From: Bacteroidota bacterium
GTDB lineage: Bacteria > Bacteroidota > Bacteroidia > Cytophagales > Cyclobacteriaceae
Direction: 5' to 3'
Length of the DNA stretch: 27,050 nucleotides
Assembly: GCA_023393375.1 (NCBI GenBank)
Contig: JAEWLI010000013.1
Location: 1 to 27,050, forward strand
This document shows positions 1 through 8,882 of this stretch, one piece after another. The notes beneath the pieces were generated by a model. The model was not told the origin of the DNA. It saw nothing but the letters and a program-made list of their open reading frames with translations, and did no database searches. The first letter of the stretch is position 1. Each line of letters begins with the position of its first letter. Made by a program: the position numbers and the translations under genes.

Positions 1-1
1 T

Positions 2-1210
2 ACGGGAGCTGTTTTTAACAATACAGTTACAGGTAATACAGGAGCTTATTATTCAAGGATAGCTAATGAGCAATTAGAATGGGAAATCACAAAAATGAGC
101 AACTTTGGGTTTGATTTAGCGCTATTAGACAATTCCATTACGCTATCTGCAGATTATTTTGTACGTCAAACAGACAATTTAATTGTTGACAACCCTCTAC
201 CAACCTCTATGGGCTATGCCGATAATCCTCCAACAAACATTGGATCTATGAAAAACTGGGGTTATGAATTTACCGCAGGGTATAACAAAAGTGTTGGCGA
301 TTTCCAATTTGGAGTGGAAGGAAATATTAGTTTCATCAAGAATGAAGTATTAAAATTAAGTGAATTTCAACCTACTATTGATAGAGGAGCTGTAACGGGT
401 GATTATGGTAATGAAACCCTTACAAGAACTCAGGCAGGTTATCCTATTCAAGGATTTTATGGTTGGGTAGTAGAAGGTATTTTTCAAAGCAATGATGAAG
501 CAAAAAATGCCCCCGTCAGACAGAATCTTCCTGGAAACCCAGATGACTATGATCCGGCTGTACACACTGCTGGTGGTGATCTCAAATTCAAAGATATCGA
601 CGGATTCGATGAATATGGCAACCTGATTGGTAGACCAGACGGTAAAATCGACGGTGCTGACAGAACTTATATAGGAAGCTATATTCCGGATTTTTCATAT
701 GGTTTGAACTTTACTGCAAGCTATAAAAGGTTCAGTGCATCAATGCTTGTTCAAGGTGTGCAAGGTAATGAGATTTATAATGGCACTAAAGTACTCACAC
801 AAGGTATGGTTCGTTTATTTAATGCAGAAAAAGCTGTACTTAATGCATGGACTGAAGGAAATACTAATACAGATGTACCAAGAGCTGTTAATGGAGACCC
901 GAATGCTAATGCCCGTACTTCTACAAGGTTTGTGGAAGATGGATCTTACATGAGAATAAAGAACTTGACCATTGGCTATAGTTTGCCAAACGAGAGTTTA
1001 TCTTCAATATTAAATGGTGCAATATCTGGTGTAAATATATATGTTACCGCACAGAATTTATTAACCTTGACCAAGTATTCTGGTTATGATCCGGAAATAG
1101 GTGCTTCAAATGTATATTCAGGTGGAAACGCCACCTTGTTACAAGGTGTGGATTTTGGATTTTATCCTCAACCAAGAAGCTTTATATTGGGTGTGAATGT
1201 CTCATTTTAG
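2..1210 (+). CDS. SusC/RagA-type TonB-dependent outer-membrane receptor, C-terminal part
   Basis: The reading frame is open from base 2, so this is the last 402 residues of a gene that begins left of the window; the first ATG in frame (base 95) is internal. The visible part is the C-terminal half of a SusC-like beta barrel. It shows the family pattern NEQLEWE, 'SADYF', 'GSMKNWGYEF', 'GNISFIKNEVLKL', 'GYPIQGFYGW', the loop with 'GDLKFKDIDG' and 'PDGKIDGADRTYIGSYIPDFSYGLN', 'RIKNLTIGYSLP', and ends in the outer-membrane C-terminal Phe (NVSF). SusC proteins import oligosaccharides across the outer membrane with energy from TonB, beneath a SusD lid. The SusD gene follows 29 bp later, which confirms the pairing. 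The substrate cannot be read from this protein; the GH8 and CE1 genes downstream suggest xylan-derived oligosaccharides. Confidence 0.95.
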   Translation, partial: TGAVFNNTVTGNTGAYYSRIANEQLEWEITKMSNFGFDLALLDNSITLSADYFVRQTDNLIVDNPLPTSMGYADNPPTNIGSMKNWGYEFTAGYNKSVGDFQFGVEGNISFIKNEVLKLSEFQPTIDRGAVTGDYGNETLTRTQAGYPIQGFYGWVVEGIFQSNDEAKNAPVRQNLPGNPDDYDPAVHTAGGDLKFKDIDGFDEYGNLIGRPDGKIDGADRTYIGSYIPDFSYGLNFTASYKRFSASMLVQGVQGNEIYNGTKVLTQGMVRLFNAEKAVLNAWTEGNTNTDVPRAVNGDPNANARTSTRFVEDGSYMRIKNLTIGYSLPNESLSSILNGAISGVNIYVTAQNLLTLTKYSGYDPEIGASNVYSGGNATLLQGVDFGFYPQPRSFILGVNVSF

Positions 1211-1239
1211 TCCATTATTAAATCATTAATTTAAATAAG

Positions 1240-2757
1240 ATGAAAATGAAAATAATATATAAATTATCATTTTTGATCCTTGTAATTACTTTTGCATGTG
1301 ACGAGAGTAAACTGGATCAGATAAATCCGAATCAATATAAACCAGAACAATATTATATTGATGGTAATCAGTTGACAGCTGCAACTAATGCAGTTTATGC
1401 TCAGCTCTTAGGCGGAGACTTATGGGGTAGGAACATGCAATATTTTTCCGATACTCGGGCAGATGAACATGCTTCAGGTGGTGCTCAGTTAGAGATTCAT
1501 AATCAACAGTTGCTTGTAGGCACCTATTCCAATAGTAATGCTGCTATCAGTGAGGCTTGGAGAGGGCACTATAAAATTATTCATCGTGCAAACGCTGTAA
1601 TACAGAATGCTCCTGATATTGAAGACATTGCTGATGATGTAAGAAAACAACGGGTGGCCGAAGCCAGATTCTTGCGTGCTTTTGGATATTATAATCTTAA
1701 TGCTCATTGGGGTAGGGTGCCATTATATACTGAAGTTGTTGAAACACTTGCTGATACTAAGGGTCCAGCCGAAGAGTCTGAAATTTTTAAATTTCTTGAA
1801 GATGAGTTAAAGGCCATTCAAGAAGATTTGCCTTGGCAATACGTTGACGCTAATTTGGGTCGAGTGACTCAAGGTGCAGTAAAATTGCTGTTGGCCCGAG
1901 TATTAATGCAACAAGGCAAATATGGTGATGCCCGCCCATATTTATTGAATATATATGATGAGGGTCCTTATTCACTTACACCTGACTATCATGCTAATTT
2001 CAGATCAGAAACGGAATATAATCAAGAATCTATTTGGGAAATTGGTTTTGCTGGTGGTGGATATGGCTGGACACCAGATGCCAATACTATCACTCAAAAG
2101 TCAACTATCATGTTTCAAGATTACAATCCTGTAGGCTGGAGAAACATGATTCCTTCAGAAAAATTGATCAATGAATTTGAAAACACTCTTATAGGTGATG
2201 CCAAGACAGATCCTCGGATGGGTGAAACCATCATTTTCAAAGGAGAAACTTTTGGTGCCAATAATGAGCATACATTGACAGTTGAAGGAGTAGAGTTTCA
2301 ATTGCATGGAATTGATACAATACCGGCATGGAGAAAATATTCTCCATTGTATAAACTACATCCAACTGGATATTGGGAATCCGATATCAACTATCGTATC
2401 ATGCGTTATGCGGAGGTGCTTCTCAAGCTAGCAGAATGTGAGAATGAATTGGACAACATAGATGAAGCTCTTGATTATCTTAATGAAATTCGTGCCCGCC
2501 AAAGTGTCGATATGCCTGCTTATCCTACTGATAGATATCCAAGCAGTACTAAGGAGGAGGTGAGAGAAACCATTATGCACGAAGCTATGGTGGAATTCGC
2601 AAATGAGAAGTTGAGGGTTTTGGATCTTTCACGTTGGAGAAAAAATGGTTGGTTTGGTTCCAACATTCCTGAACCAGTTGGATATATCGCAACAGATCCA
2701 GAAAAAGCAATATTGCCTTATCCCACTTCAGAAACAGATAGAAATCCTAATTTTTAG
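1240..2757 (+). CDS. SusD/RagB-family glycan-binding lipoprotein
   Basis: A 505-residue surface lipoprotein that caps the SusC transporter and binds its glycan. The N-terminus is a short lipoprotein signal with Cys20 in 'ITFAC', followed by an acidic DES stretch of the kind linked to surface export in Bacteroidetes. Family landmarks are visible: the SusD-like TPR region ('AWRGHYKIIHRANAVIQNAP', 'VAEARFLRAFGYYNLNAHWG', 'GAVKLLLARVLMQQGKY'), the later 'INYRIMRYAEVLLKLAECENEL' helix, 'YLNEIRARQ', and the typical C-terminus ending in NPNF. ATG at 1240 is chosen because the signal peptide starts directly there. It lies 29 bp after susC with no terminator between, so the two are surely co-transcribed. 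A strong hairpin follows the stop. Confidence 0.95.
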   Translation: MKMKIIYKLSFLILVITFACDESKLDQINPNQYKPEQYYIDGNQLTAATNAVYAQLLGGDLWGRNMQYFSDTRADEHASGGAQLEIHNQQLLVGTYSNSNAAISEAWRGHYKIIHRANAVIQNAPDIEDIADDVRKQRVAEARFLRAFGYYNLNAHWGRVPLYTEVVETLADTKGPAEESEIFKFLEDELKAIQEDLPWQYVDANLGRVTQGAVKLLLARVLMQQGKYGDARPYLLNIYDEGPYSLTPDYHANFRSETEYNQESIWEIGFAGGGYGWTPDANTITQKSTIMFQDYNPVGWRNMIPSEKLINEFENTLIGDAKTDPRMGETIIFKGETFGANNEHTLTVEGVEFQLHGIDTIPAWRKYSPLYKLHPTGYWESDINYRIMRYAEVLLKLAECENELDNIDEALDYLNEIRARQSVDMPAYPTDRYPSSTKEEVRETIMHEAMVEFANEKLRVLDLSRWRKNGWFGSNIPEPVGYIATDPEKAILPYPTSETDRNPNF

Positions 2758-2790
2758 AAGCAACATATTATCTAAATTTATTTAAAAATC

Positions 2791-2819
2791 AGGCACCGCT
2801 GAACGTTTCAGCGGTGCCT
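2791..2819 (+). terminator. Hairpin terminator after susCD
   Basis: Perfect 13-bp stem (AGGCACCGCTGAA / TTCAGCGGTGCCT) with a 3-base loop, 33 bp after the susD stop, followed by an AT-rich ATTTATT tract. It may end or attenuate the susCD transcript, so that the GH8 gene has its own promoter or receives only readthrough. Confidence 0.8.
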
Positions 2820-2960
2820 ATTTATTATAACTATTACCTTCACTTTTAATGATGTTTCTAAGAATGAATAATCTGGTATAAATTTTAGATCTTTTTAAGA
2901 ATATTTGTTTAAACGATCATGTTGGGATATATTTATCAATTGGTAAGAAAATTAAAATTA

Positions 2961-4250
2961 ATGGAATGTATACTTTGGTTTAACAAAAAATACTATATCA
3001 CATTTCTTGGATGCTTGTTAATAATGTCTTGTTCACCGTTAAGTAAAACGCAGCAAAGTGACATACAAGAAAAGGGTAATTTCCATACCGGAAATTACAG
3101 AAACTTATTTTTAGAAGCCGGATATAGTCAGGATGAAATCGACAAAAAGGTCAATAAAGCTTATTATGACTTGTTTGAAGGTCCTGACCGTATTTATTTT
3201 GAGGTAGGTGACTCTATGGCTTATGTCTCGGATTTGAAAAATAAGGATGTTCGTACCGAGGGGGTATCTTACGGTATGATGGTAGCGATACAGTTTGATA
3301 AAAAGGATGTCTTTGACCGGATATGGCGTTGGTCAAAACATTACCTTCAGCATCAGGAAGGTCCTCGAAGGGGGTATTTTGCATGGAGCTTTGATCCCGA
3401 AGCCATGAGACGCAATGCAGAGGGAAGTGCCTCCGATGGTGAGCTTTATTTTATCACCAGTTTGCTTTTTGCATCCAATAAATGGGGCGATGACACCGGC
3501 ATTGATTATTATGCTGAAGCCCGTAATATTCTGGATGCCTCATGGGAAAAAGATGGCACTGGTAATATTTATCCAATAATCGATAAAGAACACAAACAAA
3601 TCACCTTTGTACCTGAAGGCAATGGCGCAACCTGGACAGATCCTTCTTATCATTTACCAGCATTTTATGAAGTCTGGGGGGAATATGCCAATGATGGTCG
3701 AGAAGAGTTTTATCGCGAGTGTGCCGATACAGCTCGTGTTTTCTTACATCGTGCTTGTCATCCTGTCACAGGTTTGAATTCTGATTATACTGAATTTAGC
3801 GGCGAACCTCACCCGACCAGATGGATGCCAGAGGGTTTTCGATATGATTCCTGGAGGGTACCGATGAATATTTCCATGGATTATGTATGGTATGGAAAAG
3901 ACAAAGAGTGGCAAGAAGACTATGCTAGTCGTTTTCAGGATTTCTTAAGATCAAAAGGAATTGATACTTTCGATGATCAGTATAATTTAGATGGATCTGA
4001 GCCGGAATTTATTCTACCAGCTGGGGGTTTCAGAAAACTGAGACATTCACTGGGCTTAAAATCTACTGCGGCTTGTCTTTCTTTGGTTAATAAAGATTCT
4101 AATAGCATGGATTTTGTTCATGCACTGTGGAATGCCAAGCTGGAACCATATGAAGATGGATATTTCGACCCATATTATGACGGATTGTTGTATCTTTTCA
4201 GTTTGATGCACTTGAGTGGTAAATATCAGATTATTACTCCAGGGAATTGA
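2961..4250 (+). CDS. GH8 lipoprotein, likely reducing-end xylose-releasing exo-oligoxylanase
   Basis: Glycoside hydrolase family 8 enzyme, probably removing xylose from the reducing end of xylo-oligosaccharides (Rex-type, EC 3.2.1.156). I chose ATG 2961 (429 residues) over the upstream ATG at 2919 (443 residues) because it leaves a compact lipoprotein signal with Cys24 in 'LLIMSC'. Counting from 2961, the proton donor is Glu100 in 'VRTEGVSYGMM', the conserved SDGE is at about 158-161, and the putative catalytic base Asp296 lies in 'FRYDSWRVPMN'. These three motifs and the overall length fit the Bacillus halodurans exo-oligoxylanase group better than endo-acting GH8 cellulases or chitosanases. 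The lipid anchor suggests work in the periplasm or on the cell surface on products handled by the adjacent SusCD pair. The exact specificity is inferred from motifs recalled from the family. Confidence 0.88.
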   Translation: MECILWFNKKYYITFLGCLLIMSCSPLSKTQQSDIQEKGNFHTGNYRNLFLEAGYSQDEIDKKVNKAYYDLFEGPDRIYFEVGDSMAYVSDLKNKDVRTEGVSYGMMVAIQFDKKDVFDRIWRWSKHYLQHQEGPRRGYFAWSFDPEAMRRNAEGSASDGELYFITSLLFASNKWGDDTGIDYYAEARNILDASWEKDGTGNIYPIIDKEHKQITFVPEGNGATWTDPSYHLPAFYEVWGEYANDGREEFYRECADTARVFLHRACHPVTGLNSDYTEFSGEPHPTRWMPEGFRYDSWRVPMNISMDYVWYGKDKEWQEDYASRFQDFLRSKGIDTFDDQYNLDGSEPEFILPAGGFRKLRHSLGLKSTAACLSLVNKDSNSMDFVHALWNAKLEPYEDGYFDPYYDGLLYLFSLMHLSGKYQIITPGN

Positions 4251-4310
4251 AAGGTTATATTTTTAGAAATATGATTAACCTAATAACTGGAATACTCTAA
4301 ATTTAAAATT

Positions 4311-4982
4311 ATGATAATAAGATTTGGATTCATTTGTTTTTTTGCTTTTAGTGGTATTGTATCCGCATATGCGCAGGATGCCTACCAAAGCTTTATTTTC
4401 GAACATCGTCTAGAAAAGTTTCGTGAAATTAAACCAGAATTTGTTTATTCAACAATTCAAGGTAATCCATACTACACTGACAAATTTATCGAAAGTGTAA
4501 TTTATTTTAAAAGTGGCGATTCAATAAATGTTCCTGTCAGGTATGATTTGTACGCCGATGAAATTGAGTTTAATAAAGACAAAAACGTTTTATGGGTTAA
4601 TAAAGGGAGTGTAGATTCCATTCTGTATGGTAATGATAAATTGACAGCTTTGACCATGCTGGATGGCAAATCCATTCATTATTTCTTCATCATTAATAAT
4701 GGCACTTATTCTTTATTACAAAAGAAAAAAGTAAAAATGATTCCTGCTGAACTGCCGAAAGGATTCCAAGATGCTAAGCCCCCACGTTTTGAGCCCGTGG
4801 AGGAATACTATATCAAGAATAATGATCTCCCACCTGTTGCCATTTATACTAAAAAAGATATAAACAGAGTTGTTGCTGGAAATCCTTTAGCCCAGGACTT
4901 TGTAAAAAAAGAAAAAATCAGGGTAGGCAGGGAAGATGATCTGGTAAAACTGGTGGAATATTTAAATAGTCAGCCAGAATAA
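4311..4982 (+). CDS. Secreted protein of unknown function in the xylan locus
   Basis: A 223-residue protein with a clear N-terminal signal peptide (hydrophobic core from about residue 4 to 19, cleavage likely after 'AYA'). It therefore acts in the periplasm or outside the cell. The mature part has alternating beta-like hydrophobic stretches ('ESVIYFKSGDSINVPVRYDLYADEIEF', 'VLWVNKGSVDSILY') and a Lys-rich middle (KKKVKM). I recognise a sequence style common in Bacteroidetes hypothetical proteins, 'G-x-PY-x-x-x-KF' followed by 'PVRYD-x-Y-x-DEIEF', but know no function for it. It sits between the GH8 and CE1 genes on the same strand with gaps of 60 and 119 bp and no strong terminator, so it may be part of the glycan locus or just a neighbour. 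Confidence 0.8.
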   Translation: MIIRFGFICFFAFSGIVSAYAQDAYQSFIFEHRLEKFREIKPEFVYSTIQGNPYYTDKFIESVIYFKSGDSINVPVRYDLYADEIEFNKDKNVLWVNKGSVDSILYGNDKLTALTMLDGKSIHYFFIINNGTYSLLQKKKVKMIPAELPKGFQDAKPPRFEPVEEYYIKNNDLPPVAIYTKKDINRVVAGNPLAQDFVKKEKIRVGREDDLVKLVEYLNSQPE

Positions 4983-5101
4983 AAATCCGATAAATTTAAG
5001 GGTCATACACTTCGATATGTCTGTCTACCAGATGTCTTTATTTATTGGCTTGTGCTGTAAATTTTAAAAATGAAATATTATAAAACTAAACTTCTTTTTA
5101 T

Positions 5102-6226
5102 ATGAAACCATTGTTTATATTGTTCATGATTGTTTTTTTGCTCAATGGCTCTTCTTTCGCCCAAGTCGATAATAAGGGGCAATCTGCAATAACTAATGTA
5201 AGAAGAGCTGAATATCCTAAGATCCTTCCCGACAGCCGAGCTGTTTTCCGTATCAAAGCTCCGGATGCGAAAAAAATGCAAATTGATTTAGGTAAAATGT
5301 ATGATATGGTGAAAAAAGACGATGGATTCTGGGAGGTTACCACTGAACCGTTAGACGAAGGATTTCATTACTACTCACTAGTAATAGATGGTGTGGCTGT
5401 TGCAGATCCGGCAAGTGAAACTTTCTATGGCATGGGACGTATGGCAAGTGGCATTGAGGTACCTTTCAAAGGGGATGACTATTATGCTATCAAAGATATA
5501 CCTCATGGCGACATACGAATTAAACGGTACTTTTCCAATATTTTAAATAGTTGGCGAAATTTTTACATGTACACTCCTCCGGGATATGATCAAAATGTAG
5601 ATGTAAAATATCCGGTTTTGTACATACTTCATGGTGGTGGAGAAGACCAAAGGGGTTGGGCTGTACAAGGCAAAACAGATCTTATCATCGATAACCTGAT
5701 TGCTGAAAACAAAGCCGTTCCTATGATTGTGGTGATGATTGATGGAAACATTTCTATGGGAGGTTTCGGCATGGAAGCTTTGACGGCTTTTGAAAATGAA
5801 CTCATCAGCCAGGTAATACCATTTGTTGAAAAGAACTATCGTATTAAGGAAAACGCGCATAATCGTGCTTTGGCAGGTCTATCAATGGGTGGTTTGCAAA
5901 CATTGCATGCAGGGGTTCATAATACAGATAAGTTTGCTTATTTGGGTGTTTTTAGCTCTGGGTGGTGGACTAATCAACCTGCACTTTCTGATCCTCAATA
6001 CGAATTCATGAAACAGAATTCAGACAAAATCAACAACAATTTAAAACAATTTTGGATCTCAATGGGTGGCAAGGAGGATATCGCTTGGGAAAATTGTCAG
6101 GTTATGATGAAAAAATTTGATGAGATGAATATTTCTTATACCTATAGTGAATACCCAGGAGGCCATACATGGCCGGTATGGCGCAATAACCTTTATAATT
6201 TTGCTCAACTTTTGTTCAAAGAATAA
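5102..6226 (+). CDS. Secreted CE1/esterase-D-type carbohydrate esterase with N-terminal E-set domain
   Basis: A 374-residue secreted alpha/beta-hydrolase, probably a feruloyl or acetyl-xylan esterase. Residues 1-21 form a signal peptide ending in 'SSFAQ'. Residues of about 35-120 resemble an early-set/CBM48-like domain ('AVFRIKAPDAKKMQID', 'EGFHYYSLVIDG'). The C-terminal domain, about 145-374, is of the esterase D/CE1 kind: 'YMYTPPGYD', 'YPVLYILHGGGEDQRGW', nucleophile Ser261 in GLSMGG, probable acid Asp326 in 'MGGKED', and His355 in 'YPGGHTW'. The same two-domain order occurs in esterases of Bacteroidetes xylan loci. Next to GH8 and SusCD it would strip ester groups from decorated xylo-oligosaccharides. 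Ferulate versus acetate cannot be decided here. Confidence 0.88.
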   Translation: MKPLFILFMIVFLLNGSSFAQVDNKGQSAITNVRRAEYPKILPDSRAVFRIKAPDAKKMQIDLGKMYDMVKKDDGFWEVTTEPLDEGFHYYSLVIDGVAVADPASETFYGMGRMASGIEVPFKGDDYYAIKDIPHGDIRIKRYFSNILNSWRNFYMYTPPGYDQNVDVKYPVLYILHGGGEDQRGWAVQGKTDLIIDNLIAENKAVPMIVVMIDGNISMGGFGMEALTAFENELISQVIPFVEKNYRIKENAHNRALAGLSMGGLQTLHAGVHNTDKFAYLGVFSSGWWTNQPALSDPQYEFMKQNSDKINNNLKQFWISMGGKEDIAWENCQVMMKKFDEMNISYTYSEYPGGHTWPVWRNNLYNFAQLLFKE

Positions 6227-6259
6227 AGATGTTTTTAGTTTGCAGGTCAGCCCTGAAAT

Positions 6260-6306
6260 AAAAGTAAGAGTACATTTGCTATATCAGCAAGTGTTCTTTT
6301 ACTTTT
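6260..6306. terminator. Bidirectional terminator between the convergent esterase and tdh genes
   Basis: A 21-bp stem with a single mismatch and two G-U-type positions, loop ATATC, flanked by A-rich sequence on the left and T-rich sequence on the right. It lies between two convergent stops (6226 and 6322) and can serve both. Confidence 0.75.
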
Positions 6307-6321
6307 AGGTTTATGAAACTT

Positions 6322-7347
6322 TTAATCCCAATCTAAAATCACCTTCCCACAATCACCTGATTGCATTACTTCAAAACCTTTTTGATAATCGCCGATAGAA
6401 AATCGATGGGTAATAACTTTATTTACATTTAAACCTGAAAGCAACATTTGACTCATCAAATACCATGTTTCAAACATCAACCGCCCGTAAATGCCTTTCA
6501 AGGTTAATCCTCTGAAAATAATGTCATTCCAATCTACCTGGGCTCCTGAAGGAATGATTCCGAGCAACGCAATTTTGCCACCATTATACATATGGGTGAT
6601 CATATCATTTAAAGCCCTCGAAGACCCAGAACATTCCAACCCAATGTCAAAACCTCTGCTCATTTTTAGTTGAGGCATCACTTCTGACAAATCTTTTTCA
6701 AGTGGGTCAATAACTTCTGTTGCACCCATTTCTTTTGCAAGCTGACGCCTAAATGGATTTGGGTCGGCAACTAAAACATTCCTCGCTCCGGCGAAACGAG
6801 AAATAGCAGCTGACATACAGCCAATTGGCCCTGCCCCTGTGATCAATACATCCTCTCCTAAAGCCCTGAATTCCAAAGCTGTGTGGGTGGCATTACCAAG
6901 AGGATCCATTATGGTAACAATATCATCAGGTATAGATGGATTTACTTTCATTACATTAGATGCTGGCAAGGCAAGATATTCAGCAAATGCACCATCGCGA
7001 TTTACACCGACTCCCGATGTATTCTCACAGATGTGCTTTCTGCCCCGTCTGCAATTCCTGCACATGCCGCAAGCAATATGGCCTTCACCCGTCACCCGTT
7101 CACCTATTGATAAACCTGTAACTTCAGAACCAATACTGTCTATATAACCCACATATTCATGTCCGATTATAGTAGGAATCTTTATGGTTTTCTGAGCCCA
7201 TGAATCCCAATTATAAATATGAAGATCAGTGCCGCAAATGGACGTTTTTTTTATTTTTATCAATACATCATTTGGACCTATGGAGGGTTTTTCTACTTCA
7301 TGCATCCAGAGACCTACCTCTGCTTTTGATTTTACTAAAGCTTTCAT
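6322..7347 (-). CDS. tdh: L-threonine 3-dehydrogenase (zinc, MDR type)
   Basis: Oxidises L-threonine to 2-amino-3-ketobutyrate with NAD+ in the cytoplasm. The 341-residue length equals that of the E. coli enzyme and the sequence lines up along its whole length. Catalytic zinc ligands are Cys38 (KTSICGTD), His63 and Glu64 (GHEYVG); the structural zinc loop is Cys93, Cys96, Cys99 and Cys107. The NAD-binding motif 'VLITGAGPIG' and the family-specific 'GIYGRLMFETWY' and 'THRFSIGDYQKGFEVM' are present. No adjacent kbl partner (aminoketobutyrate CoA ligase) is seen; the alpha-oxoamine synthase at 19102-20352 does not look like Kbl. Upstream lies 183 bp without an obvious promoter motif, so it is probably transcribed alone. 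Confidence 0.95.
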   Translation of the reverse strand: MKALVKSKAEVGLWMHEVEKPSIGPNDVLIKIKKTSICGTDLHIYNWDSWAQKTIKIPTIIGHEYVGYIDSIGSEVTGLSIGERVTGEGHIACGMCRNCRRGRKHICENTSGVGVNRDGAFAEYLALPASNVMKVNPSIPDDIVTIMDPLGNATHTALEFRALGEDVLITGAGPIGCMSAAISRFAGARNVLVADPNPFRRQLAKEMGATEVIDPLEKDLSEVMPQLKMSRGFDIGLECSGSSRALNDMITHMYNGGKIALLGIIPSGAQVDWNDIIFRGLTLKGIYGRLMFETWYLMSQMLLSGLNVNKVITHRFSIGDYQKGFEVMQSGDCGKVILDWD

Positions 7348-7530
7348 ATAATTTAGAAAATGAAGGTTATAGCGGTTTTCTGCACATTATCAATTGATAT
7401 ATTGCAGCATTTCATTGTTAGGGAATATCTTAAAGATACTGATAATAAATTTCAATAATATAAACGGATGGTGAAACTTATAGTTGGTTATTGTTTAACC
7501 AATAATTTTGATTGAGTCTGACAATATTTA

Positions 7531-8862
7531 TTATTCTGTCAATTCTTTTAATGCTTTTTGGATTTTTTCAGTATTAAATCCATTCATCACAGCCTCCCAC
7601 TTTTTAATGATATCCTGATTGCATAGGTTGCCAATACTTCCTTCATGGGTATGATTAACTGATTTTATATCTTCATATGAACCATCAGCTATTTCTTTGG
7701 CAATTTTTTGATATGCCTCCCTAAATGGGATCCCATTTAATACTTCTGTATTCACAGCATCTACACTAAAGAGATATTTGTATCGTGGATCATCCAATAT
7801 ATTCTCCGTTACCTTCATTTGAGAAATAGCCAAGTGAGTAATATCCAGACAAGCTTTCAGTTCTTCAAGTGCGGGGATAAAACTTTCTTTGATAACTTGC
7901 AGATCTCGATGATAGCCTGATGATAAGTTGGACGTAATCATAGTTATCTCATTCGGCAAAGCTTGAATTTTATTGCATTTTGCCCTGATCAATTCAAATA
8001 CATCCGGATTCTTTTTATGTGGCATGATGCTGGAACCTGTGGTAAGATGGTCCGGCAATATGACAAACCCGAAATTCTGGCTATTGTACTGACAAATATC
8101 TGTGGCCAACTTTCCTAATGTTGAGGCTATGGTGGCAATTGCCCACGCAGTGCATTTTTCGGTTTTGCCCCTGCTCATTTGAGCATACACCACATTATAA
8201 TTCAAACTTTCAAATCCCAAAAGTTCGGTAGTCATGCTCCTGTTGAGTGGGAATGATGATCCATAGCCGGCAGCAGAACCCAGTGGGTTTTGATTGGCAA
8301 TTTTAAAAGCTGCTTGTAACAAATGCATATCATCTGTCAGGCTTTCGGCATATGCACCAAACCATAAACCAAACGACGATGGCATGGCAATCTGCATATG
8401 TGTATATCCTGGCAGTAAAATTTTTTTATATTTCTCACTTTGTGTGATCAGAATATCGAATAATCCCTTTACTATTGGGATGAGTTCCATTATTTCATTC
8501 CTTATAAATAATTTCAGATCAAGTAAAACCTGATCATTTCGGGACCTGCCGCTATGGATTTTTTTCCCAACTTCTCCCAATCTACGGATAAGGGTAAGCT
8601 CAACCTGAGAATGAACATCCTCCACATTGTCCTCAATTTGAAAGTTACCTTCCCTGATTTCCTTATAGATATGTTTTAACTCCCGGGTTAGTATTGCCAA
8701 ATCATCTTTGGAAAGTAGATTGATTGACTGCAGCATTTGGATGTGTGCAAGGGATCCAATTACGTCAAAAGGCGCAAGGTAAACATCGAGTTCCCTGTCT
8801 CTGCCAATGGTGAAAGTTTCAATTTTTTTGTCGGTTTCTATTCCTTTTTCCCAAAGCTTCAT
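7531..8862 (-). CDS. argH: Argininosuccinate lyase
   Basis: Last step of arginine synthesis: splits argininosuccinate into arginine and fumarate. Fumarase/aspartase superfamily. With the start at 8862 the protein has 443 residues and begins MKLWEKG, the usual ArgH opening; an ATG 30 bp upstream (8892) would add ten residues and overlap the upstream gene, and is less likely. Visible motifs: 'HSGRSRNDQ' at 103-111, catalytic His155 in 'GYTHMQ', and the superfamily signature 'GSSIMPHKKNPD' with catalytic Ser277. It begins 20 bp after the stop of the M20 deacylase gene, so the pair is very probably one transcript. No strong hairpin follows; a 7-bp inverted repeat lies at 7484-7502. Confidence 0.95.
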   Translation of the reverse strand: MKLWEKGIETDKKIETFTIGRDRELDVYLAPFDVIGSLAHIQMLQSINLLSKDDLAILTRELKHIYKEIREGNFQIEDNVEDVHSQVELTLIRRLGEVGKKIHSGRSRNDQVLLDLKLFIRNEIMELIPIVKGLFDILITQSEKYKKILLPGYTHMQIAMPSSFGLWFGAYAESLTDDMHLLQAAFKIANQNPLGSAAGYGSSFPLNRSMTTELLGFESLNYNVVYAQMSRGKTEKCTAWAIATIASTLGKLATDICQYNSQNFGFVILPDHLTTGSSIMPHKKNPDVFELIRAKCNKIQALPNEITMITSNLSSGYHRDLQVIKESFIPALEELKACLDITHLAISQMKVTENILDDPRYKYLFSVDAVNTEVLNGIPFREAYQKIAKEIADGSYEDIKSVNHTHEGSIGNLCNQDIIKKWEAVMNGFNTEKIQKALKELTE

Positions 8863-8882
8863 ATAATGACAGGTTTTAATAT

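Noticed and set aside
4252..4281. Hairpin AGGTTA...TAACCT after the GH8 gene as a terminator
   Set aside because: Weak AT-rich stem with a 4-base bulge and no T-tract; the downstream gene may still be co-transcribed.
7484..7502. Inverted repeat TTGGTTA-N5-TAACCAA as an argH terminator
   Set aside because: Stem of only 7 bp, AT-rich and without a T-tract on the relevant strand; noted but not listed as a terminator.
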